A DNA stretch of 7,027 bases from Planctomycetota bacterium (GTDB lineage Bacteria; Planctomycetota; Phycisphaerae; WQYP01): positions 1-7,027 of the forward strand of contig JAKCCC010000097.1 in NCBI GenBank assembly GCA_021838985.1, written 5' to 3'. Made by a program: the position numbers and the translations under genes. The notes beneath the pieces were generated by a model. The model worked only from the letters and a program-made list of their open reading frames with translations, made no database searches and was not told where the DNA came from. Of this stretch, positions 6,334 through 7,027 are shown one piece after another. The stretch's first letter is position 1, and every line of letters starts with the position of its first letter.

Positions 6334-6362
6334 AAAAGTAACGCATTTTACTGCGGAAATGC
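6334..6362 (-). terminator. Weak terminator candidate at the end of dciA
   Basis: On the minus strand GCATTT and AAATGC (plus-strand 6357-6362 and 6343-6348) can pair around an 8-base loop spanning the dciA stop codon, followed six bases later by a run of five T. The stem is short and A/T-rich, so termination here is doubtful. Confidence 0.2.
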
Positions 6363-6848
6363 AGATCGATTAACCGTGGTTCGCACGCGAGCAATGGTAC
6401 CGCGTGAAGCTGTTTGTACTTGGCGGAACAACCCTTGTCTTAGCATCGCGTCCAGTTCCATTTTAGCTGTGGCACTGCTGGTATAAACCGTTAACACTCG
6501 ATGCGCCAGTCCGGCGAAACTTGTCTGTATGAGCAAATGGGGTGGAACCAGTTGTAGCCATAGATCGGTGATTGTGTTAAGAATACTCCCAGGTCGAAGA
6601 ATATTTTTCTCGATCCATTGCGGTAGGAAGTCACCAAGGCGCACTGCGGCATGTGCATCGACCGGTGGTTTGTAGCGAATTTGCCTAGTCAGTGAAGTCC
6701 AATTGGCATGACGGCGCGCCGCAGGTAAAGTCCGCGGCAAAAGCTCTTGGTGCGATACGAGAAGTGGGTCGGGGGTATGAATTAGCTTACCTTGCTGGAG
6801 CCTAGGCGTATCGCTTTCCTTCTCCTTCTGAGTGCGAAAGTTAGTCAT
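6348..6848 (-). CDS. dciA: DUF721 family protein, probable replicative-helicase loader DciA
   Basis: The C-terminal part (about residues 67-160 of 166) reads as the DUF721/DciA domain: a conserved tryptophan before the family's usual glycine-valine region (W97 in TDLWLQLVP), the hydrophobic strand RVLTVYTSSATAKMELDAM at 117-135 that matches the L-x-V-x-V-x-S-x-x-W-A-x-E-L family pattern, and a closing IARVRTTV strand. DciA proteins assist loading of DnaB helicase in bacteria lacking DnaC/DnaI. The first 66 residues are polar, basic and unrecognised, an N-terminal extension. Its ATG overlaps the dnaN stop by four bases (ATGA), and no Shine-Dalgarno is seen, which argues for translational coupling to dnaN. 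The family is divergent, so the assignment rests on this pattern plus the dnaN link; an alternative is an uncharacterised DUF721 relative with another role. Confidence 0.7.
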   Translation of the reverse strand: MTNFRTQKEKESDTPRLQQGKLIHTPDPLLVSHQELLPRTLPAARRHANWTSLTRQIRYKPPVDAHAAVRLGDFLPQWIEKNILRPGSILNTITDLWLQLVPPHLLIQTSFAGLAHRVLTVYTSSATAKMELDAMLRQGLFRQVQTASRGTIARVRTTVNRSAFPQ

Positions 6849-7027
6849 GACAGATTTACAGGCATAATAACGTACAGAAAATTGTTTCCCGCTCGCAGTA
6901 GGCCTGGTTTACCGGGAGAACGAAGCTCCAGAGTGATTTCATCCGTTGGCGCAACTTTTAGTGCATCCAGCAGATAGGCCGGGTTAAACCCTATGTCCAT
7001 TGGTTCTGTATTATACTCGATTGACAT
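6845..7027 (-). CDS. dnaN: DNA polymerase III beta subunit (sliding clamp), C-terminal end only
   Basis: Sixty codons plus the TGA stop are present; the rest lies beyond the right edge of the window. The first visible codon is an internal ATG, not the start. The sequence matches the end of DnaN: the DIGFNPAYLLDAL segment (residues 11-23 here), which in the family forms part of the third clamp domain and borders the partner-binding pocket, then the terminal FLYVIMPVNLS. The clamp encircles DNA as a dimer and tethers polymerase III and repair proteins. The full protein is usually about 370 aa, so about one sixth is visible. The stop overlaps the start of the DUF721 gene, so the two are one transcription unit. 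dnaA could lie further upstream on this strand, but that cannot be seen. Confidence 0.92.
   Translation of the reverse strand: MSIEYNTEPMDIGFNPAYLLDALKVAPTDEITLELRSPGKPGLLRAGNNFLYVIMPVNLS

Larger units (their letters stand above)
5928..6347. other. AT-rich, origin-like region (putative oriC or DnaA-binding locus)
   Basis: No gene is visible here. Hand count for 5941-6360 gives about 158 G+C in 420 bases (38%), against clearly higher values in rny and topA. It contains two perfect DnaA boxes (5970-5978, 6297-6305), an all-A/T run of 12 bases (6146-6157) that could serve as an unwinding element, TTTTAAAA at 5985-5992, a 23-base palindrome (6084-6106), and three copies of AGCCTGT. It lies between topA and a dciA-dnaN pair, a replication-gene setting. 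Against it: only two strong boxes, and both flanking transcription units point inward. Alternatives are a DnaA titration site or simply an AT-rich convergent spacer. Confidence 0.55.

Overview
The window is a chromosomal housekeeping segment of a GC-rich bacterium with one conspicuously AT-rich gap. The gene set (membrane-anchored RNase Y, type IA topoisomerase with three C-terminal zinc fingers, a DUF721/DciA-like protein directly behind dnaN) fits a Planctomycetota-like or similar deep-branching Gram-negative genome. That placement is an inference from general impression; no 16S or other marker is present. I see no phage, insertion sequence, CRISPR array, tRNA or rRNA.

Layout. (1) 23-547, minus strand: msrB, a methionine-R-sulfoxide reductase with all metal and catalytic cysteines. 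(2) 548-1439: about 890 bases with no convincing gene. It has a TATAAT box for msrB and an unusual density of inverted repeats: a 12-bp perfect stem enclosing two hairpins, a 30-bp near-palindrome, and several GC-rich hairpins in the leader of the next gene. (3) 1440-3098, plus: rny, ribonuclease Y, with TM anchor, coiled coil, KH and HD domains all visible. (4) 3099-3326: spacer with GC-rich hairpins and a probable extended -10 promoter. (5) 3327-5927, plus: topA, complete DNA topoisomerase I. (6) 5928-6347: 420 bases at about 38% G+C, with two perfect DnaA boxes, short repeats and a strong C-over-G bias on the plus strand; this is an origin-like region. (7) 6348-6848, minus: DUF721 protein, probable DciA replicative-helicase loader. 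(8) 6845 to the window edge, minus: the last 60 codons of dnaN, the sliding clamp.

How they fit together: the right half is a replication neighbourhood (clamp, probable helicase loader, DnaA-box region, topoisomerase I), and the most interesting claim is that 5928-6347 is a replication origin or a DnaA-binding locus. The caution is that topA and dnaN-dciA both point into this gap, so forks starting there would run head-on into both. The left half combines RNA turnover (rny) with oxidative protein repair (msrB), separated by a gap that may encode a structured RNA or long regulatory leaders.
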